From: Myxococcales bacterium
GTDB taxonomy: Bacteria; Myxococcota_A; UBA9042; UBA3505
Length of the DNA stretch: 37,350 nt
Assembly: GCA_002728755.1 (NCBI GenBank)
Contig: PBVT01000123.1
Span: 64,538 to 101,887, forward strand
Direction of reading: 5' to 3'
A program made the translations under genes and the position numbers. Shown one piece after another: positions 1 to 8,948 of the stretch (position 1 is the stretch's first letter; each line of letters begins with the position of its first letter). Under the pieces are notes generated by a model, which was not told the DNA's origin, did no database searches, and worked only from the letters and a program-made list of their open reading frames with translations.

Positions 1-669
1 TTCAACCAGGCCAAGGCAACACTCGCCTATCTACTGGCTGTCGACACCGAATATGCGGATTCTTCCGACGAGGAACGCGCAGCGATTCGCCTGGAGCGAT
101 TCCGGGAACGTGTTCGCGAGCTGGGGGACGACTTTAAGTTTGCAGAATCCGACGGAGATGCAGGCTATATTGGAGAGGATGGTACATCCACCAGTCTCGC
201 ATCCGACCGCCAGGTGATTCCACCCGTGGTGGCGAAGCAGATCTTCGAAGACCAGCGTGCCGGGGCCATCTACTACAATAAAGAGGAAAACGCCCCCTAT
301 CGACGCATTGGGTTCTTGATCGTCGGAGTCGAATCGGTCTCGCCCAGCAAACAGATCTCGAAAGAAGATGCTCGAACAAAGATTCGAAACCTGCTACTTG
401 CAGAACGTCGTAATCTTCGTCAGAACGAGATCAAGAAAGAGCTTCTAGAGGGGACGCAAATGCAGGTCGACGAGGCCGCGTTCAAAAAAGCCTTTGGTTC
501 TGTAAACCCAACCCCCAAATCCAAGCCCAAGCCCAAGCCCAAACTTACTCCCATTCGCCCATCAAGCCGTCCGACAATCGGCGTCAAGCACCGTACGGAT
601 TTAAAACAGCTTGAAAAGCTGATAGACGACAACCCCAGAAACGCTGTACGGAAAGGCCAACCCCAATGA
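1..669 (+). CDS. Parvulin-type peptidyl-prolyl isomerase, C-terminal part (5' end outside window)
   Basis: The reading frame is open from base 1, so the gene starts upstream; 222 residues and the stop are visible. The segment reading DFKFAESDGDAGYIGEDG followed by VIPPVVAKQIF and a G-x-L-I-V-G-V-E strand resembles the second half of a rotamase (PpiC/parvulin) domain, where a GGDLGW-type turn precedes the last strands. It is followed by a basic helix typical of SurA/PpiD-like chaperones. The tail carries a Lys-Pro run (KPKPKPK) encoded by four CCAAGC-like hexamers. The stop overlaps the next start by 4 bp (ATGA), so it is translationally coupled to a second parvulin. Likely role: periplasmic or envelope protein folding. 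The family call is by pattern; the N-terminus and any signal peptide cannot be seen. Confidence 0.7.
   Translation, partial: FNQAKATLAYLLAVDTEYADSSDEERAAIRLERFRERVRELGDDFKFAESDGDAGYIGEDGTSTSLASDRQVIPPVVAKQIFEDQRAGAIYYNKEENAPYRRIGFLIVGVESVSPSKQISKEDARTKIRNLLLAERRNLRQNEIKKELLEGTQMQVDEAAFKKAFGSVNPTPKSKPKPKPKLTPIRPSSRPTIGVKHRTDLKQLEKLIDDNPRNAVRKGQPQ
521..544 (+). repeat. Tandem CCAAGC hexamers coding a Lys-Pro run
   Basis: Four consecutive 6-bp units (three CCAAGC and one CCAAAC) lie in frame in the upstream parvulin gene and encode alternating Lys and Pro. Such a low-complexity run can change length by slippage in steps of two residues. It lies outside the conserved domain. Confidence 0.7.
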
Positions 670-1703
670 ACCTCCGTCGTACCATTCGCACCCTTTGTGC
701 TCTGCTCCTTTCGGCACCATTCCTTACCGGTGGTGCCATACAACCGGCCCAGGCAGAAGAGCTGCTGCTCGACCGGGTCGTTGCCGTCGTCGATGGTCAT
801 CCGGTTACGCTCTACGACGTAATTCGTACCCAGGAGTCTCCTGATCTGACGGCTTTGTTCCAGGGATATGTCTCCGGCGTCCCTGGCGAACGAACGGATC
901 GCTGGGCCTATGAACGCACTCTGGATGAAGAACTGTTCCTGAAAGTAGCGCGTGACATCGGCATCGAAGCGACTCGCGACCAGGCCGAACAATATTTTCG
1001 ACGATTACAACGTGAAAACCAATGGGCAGATAGCGAATTGGAGTCAATCGTCATGGAACTCGGGTTTGATTCGGTAGCCGAGATTCATCGCGCGATTCAA
1101 CGCCAGCTCTCCATCGCGAATAGTACGCGAATCAAGGTGATGAGCCGAGTCCAGGTCCCACCCAAGGAGCTGGAGGAGAACTACCGGCGGCAATATGGTG
1201 ACGGTAAAGAGGACAAGATCCACATTCGACAGATACTGATTCGGGTCCCGATCATCGTAAACCCCGAAGTGGAGCTGGAGCTCTATCGTGTAGCCGAGCG
1301 CATCCGCACGAAAATCGTTGGCGGTGAGCTCGACTTCGAAGAGGCCGCAAGACTCCATAGCGCGAGCAGCGACGGCAAGAACGGCGGTGATCTGGGCTGG
1401 TCTACTCGAGGAACCTACCAGTTCGACTCCACCGCGTTTGGCCTCAAGGACGGCGAGGTGAGTCCAGTCATACGCACGTTCCTGGGATACCATATCTTGC
1501 GCGTGGACGAACGAAAGAGCGTACCTATCGATAGTCCCGACCGACTAAAACGAACCATCGCGGAAGAATTATTCGAGAAACGCTTCCGCGAAGCCCGCAA
1601 AGATTGGCTCAAACAAGCCCGCGACCAGATGCCCATACAAAAGATCCCCTTCCGGGCCCTTTTCGGCGCAAACGTCGATCGGAGCTTGCAACCCCAGAAA
1701 TGA
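666..1703 (+). CDS. SurA-like periplasmic peptidyl-prolyl isomerase
   Basis: 345 residues. The N-terminus is a classic signal peptide (basic MNLRRT, hydrophobic [11 protein letters not shown], cleavage near AQAEE). Residues about 30-165 form a helical SurA-type N-terminal chaperone region beginning [16 protein letters not shown], a typical SurA opening. Residues about 180-280 form one parvulin domain with [10 protein letters not shown], the NGGDLGW turn and the closing [13 protein letters not shown]. coli SurA has two parvulin domains and about 430 residues, so this is a single-parvulin version. It overlaps the upstream isomerase gene by 4 bp, suggesting both act together on outer-membrane or secreted proteins. 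The protein family is clear; orthology with SurA itself is inferred. Confidence 0.88.
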   Translation: MNLRRTIRTLCALLLSAPFLTGGAIQPAQAEELLLDRVVAVVDGHPVTLYDVIRTQESPDLTALFQGYVSGVPGERTDRWAYERTLDEELFLKVARDIGIEATRDQAEQYFRRLQRENQWADSELESIVMELGFDSVAEIHRAIQRQLSIANSTRIKVMSRVQVPPKELEENYRRQYGDGKEDKIHIRQILIRVPIIVNPEVELELYRVAERIRTKIVGGELDFEEAARLHSASSDGKNGGDLGWSTRGTYQFDSTAFGLKDGEVSPVIRTFLGYHILRVDERKSVPIDSPDRLKRTIAEELFEKRFREARKDWLKQARDQMPIQKIPFRALFGANVDRSLQPQK

Positions 1704-1758
1704 TGGGGCATATTCCGCCCCCTTCCATCCAAACCTCGACCCAAATCATGGTGAAAAA

Positions 1759-2739
1759 ATGGTACAGCCCATCCGTGTAGCCGTCACCGGTGCCGCCGGA
1801 CAAATTGGTTATAGCCTCCTATTCCGTATTGCTTCTGGAGAAATGCTTGGTCCGAATCAGCCAGTAATTCTTCAACTCCTCGAGCTCCCCGTTGCGATGA
1901 ACGCATTGGAGGGGGTCGCGATGGAGCTTACGGACTGTGGTTATCCGCTGCTCCACGGTATTGAGATGGCCGACTCACCGATGCAGGCCTTCGAGAACGC
2001 CGACGTCGTCATGCTAGTCGGTTCCAAACCTCGAGGACCCGGTATGGAGCGTGCGGACCTCATCCGCGAAAATGGCCCCATATTCGTAGGACAGGGTAAA
2101 GCCATTGACGCGGTTGCCTCCGCGGATGCGAAAGTTGTCGTTGTAGGAAACCCCTGCAATACGAACTGTCTGATCGCCGCGGCCCAGGCCTCGCGCGTGC
2201 CCCTGGCCAACTTCACCGCGATGACCCGCCTCGATCACAATCGTTCCGTAGGTCAGATCGCCGAGAAGAGCAATAGCACGGCCGCCGAGGTGCGTAATAT
2301 GCTGATCTGGGGAAACCACTCTCCGACGATGGTTCCGGACTACAGCCGTGCCACGGTTGGTGGTCAACCGGTGGCAGACGCCCTGCCCTCCGATTGGCTT
2401 CATAGTGAATTCGACACCACCGTACGTACCCGTGGAAAGGCCATTATCAATGCCCGCGGTAAATCATCGGCCGCCTCCGCAGCCAACGCCGCCATCAACC
2501 ATATTCATGACTGGTTCCTGGGCACAGGCTCCAACGACTATGTCTCGATGGCCGTACCGTCCGACGGTTCCTACGGTGTTCCCGAAGGTCTAATCTACTC
2601 GTTCCCGTGTAGAATCACGGCCCCTTGGACATATGAGATCGTCCAGGGACTCGAGCTGAACGACGACCTGCAAGCCCGTATCCAGCGTTCCGCTGACGAG
2701 TTGTCGCAAGAACGAGAGACCGTAGCCGAGCTTCTCTAA
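1759..2739 (+). CDS. mdh: Malate dehydrogenase
   Basis: 326 residues. It oxidises malate to oxaloacetate with NAD in the TCA cycle, in the cytoplasm. The Rossmann start [19 protein letters not shown] is present, followed by the substrate loop, the MTRLDHNRS segment that carries the catalytic Asp of this family, and [10 protein letters not shown] carrying the catalytic His. Length and motifs match the type-2 (cytosolic-like) MDH family. The ATG at 1759 is preceded by a weak GGTG; an ATG 10 bp upstream is in another frame. The gene stands 55 bp after the SurA-like gene and ends 10 bp before a convergent gene. Confidence 0.96.
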   Translation: MVQPIRVAVTGAAGQIGYSLLFRIASGEMLGPNQPVILQLLELPVAMNALEGVAMELTDCGYPLLHGIEMADSPMQAFENADVVMLVGSKPRGPGMERADLIRENGPIFVGQGKAIDAVASADAKVVVVGNPCNTNCLIAAAQASRVPLANFTAMTRLDHNRSVGQIAEKSNSTAAEVRNMLIWGNHSPTMVPDYSRATVGGQPVADALPSDWLHSEFDTTVRTRGKAIINARGKSSAASAANAAINHIHDWFLGTGSNDYVSMAVPSDGSYGVPEGLIYSFPCRITAPWTYEIVQGLELNDDLQARIQRSADELSQERETVAELL

Positions 2740-2749
2740 GAGGCACTGG

Positions 2750-3772
2750 CTATCGGGTAGAGGAACCCACGCAGGCTCCATTACGGGGCACGCAACGCTG
2801 TTCCGTTTTGCATATCTTTGCGCGAGCGCAGTCTGCGTTGGTCCGCACGACGCAATCACCGTTCACAGCAGAGCATTGCCCGACGGATCGGCACCGCGAC
2901 GAAGTGGCACAATCACGATCCGTGGCCGCCACACAATCCCCACCCCGGTAGGTACATTTCCCGAAATCCGTACACCGCCTAGACTCCTTACAGGCCTTCT
3001 GTGAGCCAGGAACACAGGGACTCGTCCCTACCTTTGTCGACAACGGTGGATAGGTTGTCCACCCACCGCTTTCGCCGACGTAGGTGCAAGCCCCAAGATC
3101 TGCACAGCCTCTGGCGCGTTTACAGTCGTCGCTGGATGCAATAACGCAAATCGACGCTTCGTTCTCATCCTCGGGGTTACGGGCTGTACAACGGCCGAAG
3201 TCGCGGCAGGGTTCTTCCCACACCTCAAAGTTATAATCGGGGTTTCTGCGTTTCATGGTCCGGCAGGCCGTATCCGTGAGCACACAGACGCCGTCTCGGA
3301 CCGTACAACGTTGTAGATCTCGACAGGGACTGAACCCGTAGCTCCCATGCTCTTTTTTGCAATCCGCGTCCCGACGCGGAGCGAGAACACAGCGCCCCTC
3401 CCGTAGAGTGCACTGCCCACTCCTCCGGCATTTTGCCGACTCTCGGCAGTGCTTGGCCTTCGTCGCCAGACAGATAAGGGATGCGGTTTGGCTTCTATCG
3501 GCAGAACAGAGCCCCATCTCGGTGCAGGATTTCCCGGCACGGCATTGCGCAGCCCTGCGCTCATGCTCCTTCTCTTCCGCTACCCTCTTCTTTGCCTCTT
3601 CAGCCTCCTCCTCGGCGACCAGATCTCGGCATCGCTGTGCAATACAGCGGAGCCTTCCCGTACAATCCGCGCTCCGAGCGCAGGATTCCCCCAGCGTCGA
3701 CGGCTTTTCGCTCGAACCGCAGCCGGCCAGCATTCCGACGAGTACAGCACAGCCAAGCAGAACAACACGCAC
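2750..3772 (-). CDS. Cysteine-repeat lipoprotein of unknown function
   Basis: 340 residues from a GTG start. An open frame extends 46 codons further upstream into the neighbouring gene, but a strong GGAGG sits 6 nt before the GTG and a lipoprotein signal (VVLLGCAVLVGMLAGC, lipid Cys at 18) begins there, so the short start is chosen. After the lipid anchor come a Cys-rich segment, a charged helix (EEEAEEAKKRVAEEKE) and about eight repeats of roughly 25-45 residues. Each repeat has four Cys in the pattern C-x(4-6)-C-x(5)-C-x(5)-CV, for example ACKESRRCTDFGKC. All Cys are probably disulphide-bonded outside the cytoplasm. No enzyme motif is visible. It follows the Mpo1-like gene by 19 bp and is probably co-transcribed with it. 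Confidence 0.82.
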   Translation of the reverse strand: MRVVLLGCAVLVGMLAGCGSSEKPSTLGESCARSADCTGRLRCIAQRCRDLVAEEEAEEAKKRVAEEKEHERRAAQCRAGKSCTEMGLCSADRSQTASLICLATKAKHCRESAKCRRSGQCTLREGRCVLAPRRDADCKKEHGSYGFSPCRDLQRCTVRDGVCVLTDTACRTMKRRNPDYNFEVWEEPCRDFGRCTARNPEDENEASICVIASSDDCKRARGCADLGACTYVGESGGWTTYPPLSTKVGTSPCVPGSQKACKESRRCTDFGKCTYRGGDCVAATDRDCATSSRCRSVGQCSAVNGDCVVRTNADCARAKICKTEQRCVPRNGACVGSSTR

Positions 3773-3778
3773 GATTCG

Positions 3779-3786
3779 CCTCCAGG
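3779..3786 (-). promoter_or_regulatory. Ribosome binding site deciding the GTG start of the Cys-repeat lipoprotein
   Basis: On the minus strand the sequence CCTGGAGG precedes the GTG at 3772 by 6 nt. It lies in the 19-bp gap after the upstream gene's stop, and supports the short start over the longer open frame. Confidence 0.75.
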
Positions 3787-3791
3787 GGTTG

Positions 3792-4268
3792 TTAGTAGGA
3801 GAGCCCCGCTTTCTTATAGATGAAATGGAGCAACCAGGCGGGGCCGATGAGAAGAAACTGAATATCCTTGAAGAACGAAGGCTTCTTTCCTTCGATCTTG
3901 TGGCCAACAAACTGGAAAAACCAGGCTACACCGAAGATAGCTGCCGATATCTGCCATCCGGAACCCGTCTCCGCCACCACCTCGTTGCCTACCAGGGATG
4001 CGATGGATACAACCGCCATCCCGAGAAAAATAGTCCGGGAAAGAACCAGGTAGAAGGCAAGCCCCAACACCACCAGCACCGTCCCCCAGTTGAGGTAAGG
4101 CTCCATGGAACCGGATAAGACGCCGCGGAAATAGTCATGGGGTATGGCCCAGAATAGACCGATGGAGCTGAAAAGAATGGCCGGGACACAGAGCCAGTGG
4201 ATGGCCTTATTCACCGGGTTCTTATGGCTCTCACCATATTCATCAAACCACTGTTGGGCAGACCGCAT
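3792..4268 (-). CDS. Mpo1-like (DUF962) membrane protein
   Basis: 158 residues. The start at 4268 (MRSAQQWFDEYGESHKNP) is chosen because AGGAGG lies 8 nt upstream and DUF962 proteins begin in this way; the frame is open for 37 more codons upstream. The family signature is clear: ESHKNPVNKAIHWLCVP near the N-terminus, then hydrophobic segments, and later VGHKIEGKKPSF and LLHFIYKK. The conserved His residues (H in SHKN, IHW, GHK, LHF) match the iron ligands of yeast Mpo1, a dioxygenase of 2-hydroxy fatty acids. Four membrane helices are expected. The biochemical role in this cell is inferred from the family. It is divergent from the glycosyltransferase pair and upstream of the Cys-repeat lipoprotein. 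Confidence 0.88.
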   Translation of the reverse strand: MRSAQQWFDEYGESHKNPVNKAIHWLCVPAILFSSIGLFWAIPHDYFRGVLSGSMEPYLNWGTVLVVLGLAFYLVLSRTIFLGMAVVSIASLVGNEVVAETGSGWQISAAIFGVAWFFQFVGHKIEGKKPSFFKDIQFLLIGPAWLLHFIYKKAGLSY

Positions 4269-4391
4269 AGCATATACCTCCTGGACGCAAGCCTGCCTGT
4301 CCTTCGCCTCAGCGTCAACGAAATGGCAAAGGGGGGCGACTTTATGGTAGGGGTGGCCAGTGTAATCGAACGGAAGCAACTGAGTTCCACT

Positions 4392-5393
4392 ATGCGCATC
4401 TGTATCTGGTTCGCCGTCACGGACTCACCCTGGGGAGGAGGCAATAGCTTTCTTCGCTCCCTGGCCGCCGAGCTGCGACTGCAAGGGCATACGGTGCACC
4501 ACCAGCCCAATGAGCCCGCCGATGTGGTGGTCGTGAACGCCTTCAACAAAGGGCCCGGCAAACCGATGAACCCTCGTCAGGTGGCCGAGCTTCGCCAGAC
4601 GGGCAAAGTCCGCTGGTGGGCCCCCAGCTTTCCGGCCGACTTCTGGTACCGTTTTTCCCGACGCGGCAGCGCTATCGTCCATCGGATCGACGGCGTTGCA
4701 GAGTTCGTACGGGGGTTCCGAACGAAAGCGGACGATATTCAACCCGCGGTAAATCAACACACCGATGTCTCGATTTTCCAAAGCACGTATTGCAGAACCT
4801 CCTGTGCCGAGGCCGGAATCAAACCTGCGGTACATACGACGATTAATAACGCGACAACGGCCGATGTTTTCTATCCCGGGACCCCTCGCACGGGCGGACC
4901 CCTGCGGCTGATGGGGACATCCTGGTCGCCCAATCCGCGTAAAGGCTTTGCCACCCTGGCCGCCCTATCCGATCTCCCCGATGTCGAGGTCTGGTTCGCC
5001 GGCCAGTGGCCCGACCAGATCGATCCATGCGGCGTGGTAAACCTCGGAGTACACCCCGCCCCGAAGCTGGCCGAAGCCATGCGCGAATGCGATGCCTTTG
5101 TTCATGCGGCAACCAATGAGCCTTGCTCCAACTCCATCGTGGAAGCCCTCGGCTGCGGACTACCGGTCCTATATCTGGACTCGGGTGGCAATCGGGAGCT
5201 TACCGGTGACTTTGGGGTAGAGATTACCGATGACCTGGCCACCAACGTGGACCAATTACGGGCAGAAAAAGACCAGCTACGAGAAAAAATTCTGGACCAC
5301 CGGGCCCAATTCCTGATGCCACGCGCAGCGGCCCAATACCTGGAAACCTTTCAACAGGCCATCGACCTGGTGTCCGCCGGGAGCCATGTATGA
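4392..5393 (+). CDS. Glycosyltransferase, GT4-like (first of a coupled pair)
   Basis: 333 residues. It begins MRICIWFAVTDSPWGGGNSF, a nucleotide-sugar transferase N-terminus with a Gly-rich loop. Late in the protein, EPCSNSIVEALGCGLPVLYL is the E-x7-E donor-binding motif of GT-B fold enzymes, followed by DSGGNRE. The frame is open upstream to 4197; an ATG at 4344 has a G-rich stretch 7 nt before it and is the main alternative start. The 4392 start fits the family N-terminus but has only a weak binding site. The gene overlaps the next glycosyltransferase by 4 bp. It probably works in polysaccharide, glycan or glycolipid synthesis at the cytoplasmic face of the membrane; donor and acceptor cannot be read from the sequence. 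Confidence 0.85.
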   Translation: MRICIWFAVTDSPWGGGNSFLRSLAAELRLQGHTVHHQPNEPADVVVVNAFNKGPGKPMNPRQVAELRQTGKVRWWAPSFPADFWYRFSRRGSAIVHRIDGVAEFVRGFRTKADDIQPAVNQHTDVSIFQSTYCRTSCAEAGIKPAVHTTINNATTADVFYPGTPRTGGPLRLMGTSWSPNPRKGFATLAALSDLPDVEVWFAGQWPDQIDPCGVVNLGVHPAPKLAEAMRECDAFVHAATNEPCSNSIVEALGCGLPVLYLDSGGNRELTGDFGVEITDDLATNVDQLRAEKDQLREKILDHRAQFLMPRAAAQYLETFQQAIDLVSAGSHV

Positions 5394-6445
5394 GCACGTC
5401 TAGACTACGGTCGCGACTACGCGTGGTACGGGATCTCTGTCGAAACGTGGTGCAACGCGCCGACGTGCATTATCTGGTGGAAAACGCCATCTGGTCGATC
5501 CGGCACGATGGCTTGATGATTACGAGGAGCCTGCCCCAACGAAAGGGTCGTATTACCGTACGCGCCGAGGGGATTAAGAATAGTGTCCTCCACTTTGGCT
5601 CTGTAAACACCTGGTTGTCCCCAAATGGTGCGATCCGCCCTTCCGACGACTCCAATCGAAGGGTCGTCACCTGGTTTCATGTCGTACCGGGAGACGGGCG
5701 CCTGGACCACCTTGCGCGTGTCGCCGGACGAGTGAACCTATGGCATACGTCCTGTACCATCACACGAGATATCCTGACGGAACACGGTATCCCTGCGGAC
5801 CAGGTCGTTGTGGTGCCTCTGGGAGTCGACCTGAAGACCTTCTTTCCCCCTACACCTGAGAAACGAGCAAAACTACGCCAGGACCTGGGCATTCCCGAGG
5901 ATCATCTGGTGATAGGCTCCTTTCAGAAGGACGGTGAAGGCTGGCTCGCCGGAGATAAGCCGAAACTCATCAAGGGACCCGATATCTTTTGCGACACCCT
6001 CGAAGCACTCCATCGGGAACACAAACTCTTCGTGCTTCTGACAGGCCCAGCCCGTGGCTACGTGCAAAACCGCCTGAAGGCCATCGGAATCCCCTTCGCG
6101 CACCGTTCCTGTCCTACGCCCAACCATGTGGCTCCCTACTATCACGCCCTGGACTGTTATCTGATCACCTCAAGAGCAGAGGGGGGGCCCAAACCCATGC
6201 TAGAGGCCATGGCCAGCGGGATACCGGTTCTGACCACCCCTGTGGGTATGGCGAAAGATATTCTGCATCCGGGGGAAGATGCGCTGGTAGCCACCTCGGA
6301 ACACCTCGTAGAACCACTCCATACTCTCCTTTCGGAGCCATCGCTTCGAGAACGCGTCGCCCAAAACGCGTTGTCTACTGTGGCCCAATACGACTGGTCT
6401 TGTATTGCTCGCCGATACGAAACAGAGATCTACGATCGGCTTTGA
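5390..6445 (+). CDS. Glycosyltransferase, GT4 family (second of a coupled pair)
   Basis: 351 residues, coupled to the previous transferase by an ATGA overlap. The N-terminal half contains HFGSVNTWL and later VVPLGVDLKTFFPP, the usual hinge before the C-terminal Rossmann domain of GT4 enzymes. The C-terminal domain has VIGSFQKDG, then SRAEGGPKPMLEAMASGIPV, the full E-x7-E donor motif, and TTPVGMAKDIL. The start is unambiguous because of the overlap. Both transferases likely act in the same glycan pathway, one adding a sugar to the product of the other. Specificity is not readable. Confidence 0.92.
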   Translation: MSTSRLRSRLRVVRDLCRNVVQRADVHYLVENAIWSIRHDGLMITRSLPQRKGRITVRAEGIKNSVLHFGSVNTWLSPNGAIRPSDDSNRRVVTWFHVVPGDGRLDHLARVAGRVNLWHTSCTITRDILTEHGIPADQVVVVPLGVDLKTFFPPTPEKRAKLRQDLGIPEDHLVIGSFQKDGEGWLAGDKPKLIKGPDIFCDTLEALHREHKLFVLLTGPARGYVQNRLKAIGIPFAHRSCPTPNHVAPYYHALDCYLITSRAEGGPKPMLEAMASGIPVLTTPVGMAKDILHPGEDALVATSEHLVEPLHTLLSEPSLRERVAQNALSTVAQYDWSCIARRYETEIYDRL

Positions 6446-6525
6446 AACGCCTCTGCACCGAAAATCACGCATAGACTCGCTCTTGGGGTTGACGAACGAC
6501 TTCAGGTGCGACATCACACCCTGAA

Positions 6526-6542
6526 CCTGGGACATCCCCAGG
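6526..6542. repeat. Small perfect inverted repeat upstream of mgtE
   Basis: CCTGGG and CCCAGG flank a 5-nt loop about 70 bp before the mgtE start. No T-run follows on either strand, so it is not an intrinsic terminator. It could be a leader hairpin or an operator, or chance. Confidence 0.3.
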
Positions 6543-6608
6543 AATTCGGTCCTAGGACGCAATCCCTATTGGTCGCTGTCTACACCGGCGTCTGCCAGAA
6601 GTGTTCCC

Positions 6609-7949
6609 ATGCGTGATCTCCGCCAACTAGCAAAAGTAGTGCAGCGGCTTCTACGAAAAGGAGCCCATGCTCGCGTAATTCGCGTTCTGGAACGGGAACA
6701 TGCAGCTGATATTGCACAAATGTTGACCTGGCTCAATCCAGGTGAAGTCGGAGTGCTATTCGCTGAAATCCTGCCCCTTGAGGTCATCGGAGAACTGTTG
6801 GATGAGGTCCCCGAAAAGGATATCCCATCCATCCTGGGGGGATTGAGCGTCCCCCGTATTACCGAGCTTCTCCATCGCTTGGACCCCGCAGACGCGGTGT
6901 TCGCGATCGGATGCCTGGATGAGCCGCAACGGGAGATCGTTCTTTCCAATCTACCATCCGAGCTGCGCATTCTGCTTGAGCGTATCTTCTCCTACCCCGA
7001 AAACACCGCAGGCCGGGCCGCTAGTCCCGTTTTGGTGACCTTAAACACCCATATGACGGTGCAAGAGGCTATCGCCGAACTGCGGCGCCATAGCACAGAA
7101 GATATCTGGGATTTATATATCGTAGACCCAGGCGGTCAGCTCATCGGGATCCTTCCCGTACGGCGTATACTGGTGGCTCCACCGGAGACCCCCGTACGAG
7201 AATTGCTGGTCGAGGTTCCGGTGACGGTAGGCTGCCTCGCCTCTGTCGAAGAAGCGGCCCGTGCTTGTGCACGCTATGACCTGATGGCCGTCCCGGTCGT
7301 CGATGACCACCATAACCTGGTCGGTATCATTACCGTAGATGACGTCATCGATATTATCGAAGAAGAGGCCACAGAAGCACTCTACGGTATCGCTGGTCTA
7401 CAATCCCACCTACGCGTCGGTAGCAATGTAAAAGAACATCTGGTCTCTCGGATGCCGTGGGTTTTCCTGAACCTGTTCACAGCTTCCATGGCCGCCTTTG
7501 TGGTTGGAACCTTCGAAGCCACCATCGCACAAGCAGCGTTTCTGGCCGCGTTCATGCCGGTAGTCGCCGGAATGGGCGGAAATATGGGAACCCAGACGTT
7601 GACTCTGGTTACACGCGGACTTGCCCTTGGAGAAGTCGCCAAGGGATCCATTCCGCGAATTCTGAGCCGTCAGATCATCGTAGGGGTCGTTCTTGGAATT
7701 ATTGTTGGCTCCATTATCGGACTCGGCGGATGGATCTGGAAGGATATGTATCTGGGCCTTGCCATCCTTCTCGCCATGATCGGTAATTTTGTTCTAGGGG
7801 CGATCATCGGCACAGTTATACCGGTTTTATTTGAGGCTCTAGACCGAGACCCAGCCGTCGGCAGTGGGGTGCTGGTCACCGCTGTAACCGACATCCTGGG
7901 CTTCCTACAGTTCCTACTTCTGGCCGGTTTGCTCCTTGGGCTTCTGTAG
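6609..7949 (+). CDS. mgtE: Magnesium transporter MgtE
   Basis: 446 residues, the usual length. Residues about 15-125 form the MgtE N domain, a Mg-sensing helical superhelix. About 130-255 form two CBS domains (LVTLNTHMTVQEAI and AVPVVDDHHNLVGIITVDDVID). About 280-446 form the five-helix pore, including MPVVAGMGGNMGTQTLTLV and ending with the TDILGFLQFLLLAGLL helix, both family signatures. It forms a gated Mg2+ channel in the inner membrane, closed when cytoplasmic Mg2+ is high. The gene stands alone, 163 bp after the glycosyltransferases. No M-box-like riboswitch was recognised upstream; there is only a small hairpin at 6526-6542. Confidence 0.96.
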   Translation: MRDLRQLAKVVQRLLRKGAHARVIRVLEREHAADIAQMLTWLNPGEVGVLFAEILPLEVIGELLDEVPEKDIPSILGGLSVPRITELLHRLDPADAVFAIGCLDEPQREIVLSNLPSELRILLERIFSYPENTAGRAASPVLVTLNTHMTVQEAIAELRRHSTEDIWDLYIVDPGGQLIGILPVRRILVAPPETPVRELLVEVPVTVGCLASVEEAARACARYDLMAVPVVDDHHNLVGIITVDDVIDIIEEEATEALYGIAGLQSHLRVGSNVKEHLVSRMPWVFLNLFTASMAAFVVGTFEATIAQAAFLAAFMPVVAGMGGNMGTQTLTLVTRGLALGEVAKGSIPRILSRQIIVGVVLGIIVGSIIGLGGWIWKDMYLGLAILLAMIGNFVLGAIIGTVIPVLFEALDRDPAVGSGVLVTAVTDILGFLQFLLLAGLLLGLL

Positions 7950-7988
7950 CGATTGGCCTCGTAGTAACAGGCTAAAACAAAACAGGGG

Positions 7989-8016
7989 TTGACAATTTTG
8001 CCGTTCTGCATAGGAT
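7989..8016 (+). promoter_or_regulatory. Sigma-70-like promoter of the rplM-rpsI operon
   Basis: A perfect -35 box TTGACA (7989-7994) is followed after 16 bp by TAGGAT (8011-8016), four of six matches to the -10 consensus. It lies 59 bp before the rplM start and between mgtE and rplM, exactly where a ribosomal operon promoter is expected. Confidence 0.7.
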
Positions 8017-8074
8017 GGCGCCCCTCCAAGGAACCGGTCCGTCCATTTTTGGGCAAGCCTATTGGGATAAGACA

Positions 8075-8515
8075 ATGAAGACCCTCTCCATCAGTACAGA
8101 ACAAGCCGAACGTAACTGGGTAATCGTAGATGCCTCGGATATTGCCGTAGGTCGTCTCGCCACTCGCGTTGCTGCAATCCTTCGTGGAAAGAACAAGCCA
8201 ACGTATACCCCACACGCGGATACCGGCGATTTCGTTGTTATCGTCAATGCTGCCAACGTAGCCCTGACGGGAAAGAAGTGGGCGGATAAAGTCTACTACC
8301 ACCACACCGGTTACATGGGTGGAATTAAGAGCATTACCGCCGAGAAGCTTCATGAGAAGGATCCGACGGCAATCGTAACGAAGGCCGTGAAGGGAATGCT
8401 TCCCCGCGGACCCCTCGGACGCAAGATGTTCCTGAAATTGAAAGTATATGCAGGCTCAGATCATCCGCATGCGGCACAGAAGCCCAGCGAGCTCGATCTC
8501 AAGTCCCTAACGTAA
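8075..8515 (+). CDS. rplM: 50S ribosomal protein L13
   Basis: 146 residues (usual length about 142-150). The frame is open to 8015, but ATG 8075 (MKTLSIS) is chosen: it aligns with the standard L13 N-terminus and follows GGGA in the leader. Family signatures include [44 protein letters not shown] and [12 protein letters not shown]. It is an early-assembling 23S rRNA binding protein. It is followed 16 bp later by rpsI, the conserved L13-S9 operon. Confidence 0.98.
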   Translation: MKTLSISTEQAERNWVIVDASDIAVGRLATRVAAILRGKNKPTYTPHADTGDFVVIVNAANVALTGKKWADKVYYHHTGYMGGIKSITAEKLHEKDPTAIVTKAVKGMLPRGPLGRKMFLKLKVYAGSDHPHAAQKPSELDLKSLT

Positions 8516-8531
8516 ACGCCAGAGTAGATTC

Positions 8532-8942
8532 ATGCGTAAGACCCTCAAGGTAAGTAAGGAAAAGTATTATGGAACCGGACGTCGGAAGACTTCGACGGCT
8601 CGTGTATACATGATGGTTGGTACCGGACGTTTCATGGTAAACAACCGTCCCCTTGAGGATTATATCCAGCGTGAGACTCTCCGCATGGTCCTTGAACAGC
8701 CCCTCGAAGCAACGAATACGATGGGTAAGTTCGACATCTACGTAAACGTACAAGGCGGTGGTTCCACAGGCCAGGCCGGTGCAATCCTTCACGGACTGTC
8801 CCGCGCACTGCTTGAGTTCAACGCGGACTTCCGACCCATCCTTAAGAGTGCTGGATTCCTTACTCGCGACGCACGTCAGGTCGAGCGTAAGAAGTTCGGA
8901 CGCCACAAGGCCCGTAGAGCGCACCAGTTCAGCAAGCGCTGA
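8532..8942 (+). CDS. rpsI: 30S ribosomal protein S9
   Basis: 136 residues (family about 130). It shows [56 protein letters not shown] and the C-terminal QFSKR, whose last Arg reaches the P-site tRNA in the ribosome. It is the second gene of the L13-S9 operon. The gene ends 6 bp before the convergent transglutaminase gene, and no terminator hairpin fits between them. Confidence 0.98.
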   Translation: MRKTLKVSKEKYYGTGRRKTSTARVYMMVGTGRFMVNNRPLEDYIQRETLRMVLEQPLEATNTMGKFDIYVNVQGGGSTGQAGAILHGLSRALLEFNADFRPILKSAGFLTRDARQVERKKFGRHKARRAHQFSKR

Positions 8943-8948
8943 TCGAGC

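Noticed and set aside
521..544. CCAAGC tandem hexamers as a CRISPR or origin-type iteron
   Set aside because: No spacers, in-frame coding of Lys-Pro, and no replication genes nearby.
420..1493. Long minus-strand open frames opposite the two parvulin genes
   Set aside because: They run antisense to genes with clear domains and signal peptide; composition is Arg/Cys/Ser rich without motifs.
3357..4118. 253-codon plus-strand frame opposite the Cys-repeat lipoprotein and Mpo1-like genes
   Set aside because: The minus-strand reading gives a lipobox, regular Cys repeats and the DUF962 signature; the plus frame shows none.
6485..6517. GGGGTTGACG upstream of mgtE as a promoter like that of rplM
   Set aside because: The -35-like box is good, but no acceptable -10 box lies 16-18 bp downstream (only CATCAC-like).
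7670..8353. 227-codon minus-strand frame opposite mgtE and rplM
   Set aside because: It is antisense to two highly conserved genes and to the rplM promoter.
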